Made by a program: the position numbers and the translations under genes
Shown: in pieces, positions 63,789-64,000 of the stretch
Numbering within the stretch: the stretch's first letter is position 1
How the letters are laid out: each line of letters opens with the position of its first letter
Source: Scytolyngbya sp. HA4215-MV1
GTDB lineage: Bacteria; Cyanobacteriota; Cyanobacteriia; Leptolyngbyales; Leptolyngbyaceae
Reading direction: 5' to 3'
DNA length: 64,000 bases
Assembly: GCA_019359045.1 (NCBI GenBank)
Contig: JAHHIA010000005.1
Coordinates: forward strand, 372,001 to 436,000
The notes under the pieces: model-generated
What the model saw: the letters and a program-made list of their open reading frames with translations, nothing else
Database searches by the model: none
What the model was told of the DNA's origin: nothing

Positions 63789-64000
63789 TGAATTTTCCTT
63801 GGAATTTTTCACCACAGTACGTCTGCATATCATTAGGACTCTACCTCAATGGTTTCTGTTTATCGGTACAGGTATATTTATAAGTACCCAGTTTAGTCCT
63901 TAAAAACAACCACTGAGATAGGCATCTCAGCATGAATCACACGAAGCATCAGGTTGATTGCAGCTAGGAGCGCATAAACCTGAATAGCTAGGAATTTAAC
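63789..64000. other. Window end upstream of the PAS kinase
   Basis: About 210 bases of AT-rich sequence that must contain the promoter of the minus-strand kinase gene. I see no gene or recognisable element before the window ends. Confidence 0.5.

Overview
The window comes from a cyanobacterium, probably a filamentous one. The HIP1 octamer GCGATCGC occurs throughout. There are very large PAS/GAF/CBS phytochrome-type histidine kinases with Rcp1-like response regulators, heptanucleotide tandem repeats, and cyanobacterial-type arginine decarboxylase, PsiE and CbiD proteins. I do not assign a genus. I saw no rRNA, tRNA, CRISPR array or intact transposase.

Layout. 1-9.4 kb: the end of an HD-GYP protein, arginine decarboxylase, nucleoside diphosphate kinase, a YgfZ-like folate protein, a Cache/HAMP/PAS hybrid kinase and a glutathione S-transferase. 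9.6-13.7 kb: exported fasciclin, CHRD and ferritin-like proteins, with an ArsC-like and a truncated LeuA-like protein. 13.8-26 kb: a nitrogen and cofactor island. On the minus strand are birA, an allophanate hydrolase split into two genes, bioA and cbiD. On the plus strand an NtcA-type promoter and a guanidine-I (ykkC) riboswitch precede two urea-carboxylase-associated proteins (carboxyguanidine deiminase subunits) and a biotin-dependent urea/guanidine carboxylase. cobK follows. Together these genes can take guanidine to carboxyguanidine, allophanate, ammonia and CO2. Biotin synthesis and attachment genes lie beside the biotin enzyme.

26-34.7 kb: a six-gene plus-strand cassette of SWIM zinc finger, DUF5691, MoxR AAA+ ATPase, DUF5682 (with two GxxH motifs like the TIKI/TraB/EreA/ChaN enzymes), a SUKH (SMI1/KNR4) protein and a VWA protein. 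This is the least understood system in the window. 34.8-37.8 kb: a glycosyltransferase and a compact PBP4-like DD-peptidase with a FUR-family box in its promoter.

38-51.6 kb: a four-gene minus-strand signalling operon. Two giant kinases with four N-terminal CBS domains, a stand-alone receiver and a third hybrid kinase are joined by a 4-nt overlap or 3-nt gaps. 51.8-59.5 kb: a minus-strand operon of sulfide:quinone oxidoreductase, a dithiol ArsR regulator, an SCP2-like protein, rhodanese, membrane fusion protein, an anchored unknown and an RND pump. It looks like a sulfide-responsive oxidation and efflux unit, with a palindrome between the -35 and -10 of its likely promoter. 59.9-64 kb: PsiE, a MITE with target-site duplication, and a PAS kinase/response regulator pair.

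Three dispersed copies of a hairpin repeat (4.5, 8.5 and 29.1 kb) show compensatory changes in the inner stem. Coordinates are read by eye from the numbered sequence. Start codons were moved from the longest frame where a ribosome binding site or the usual family start supports it.
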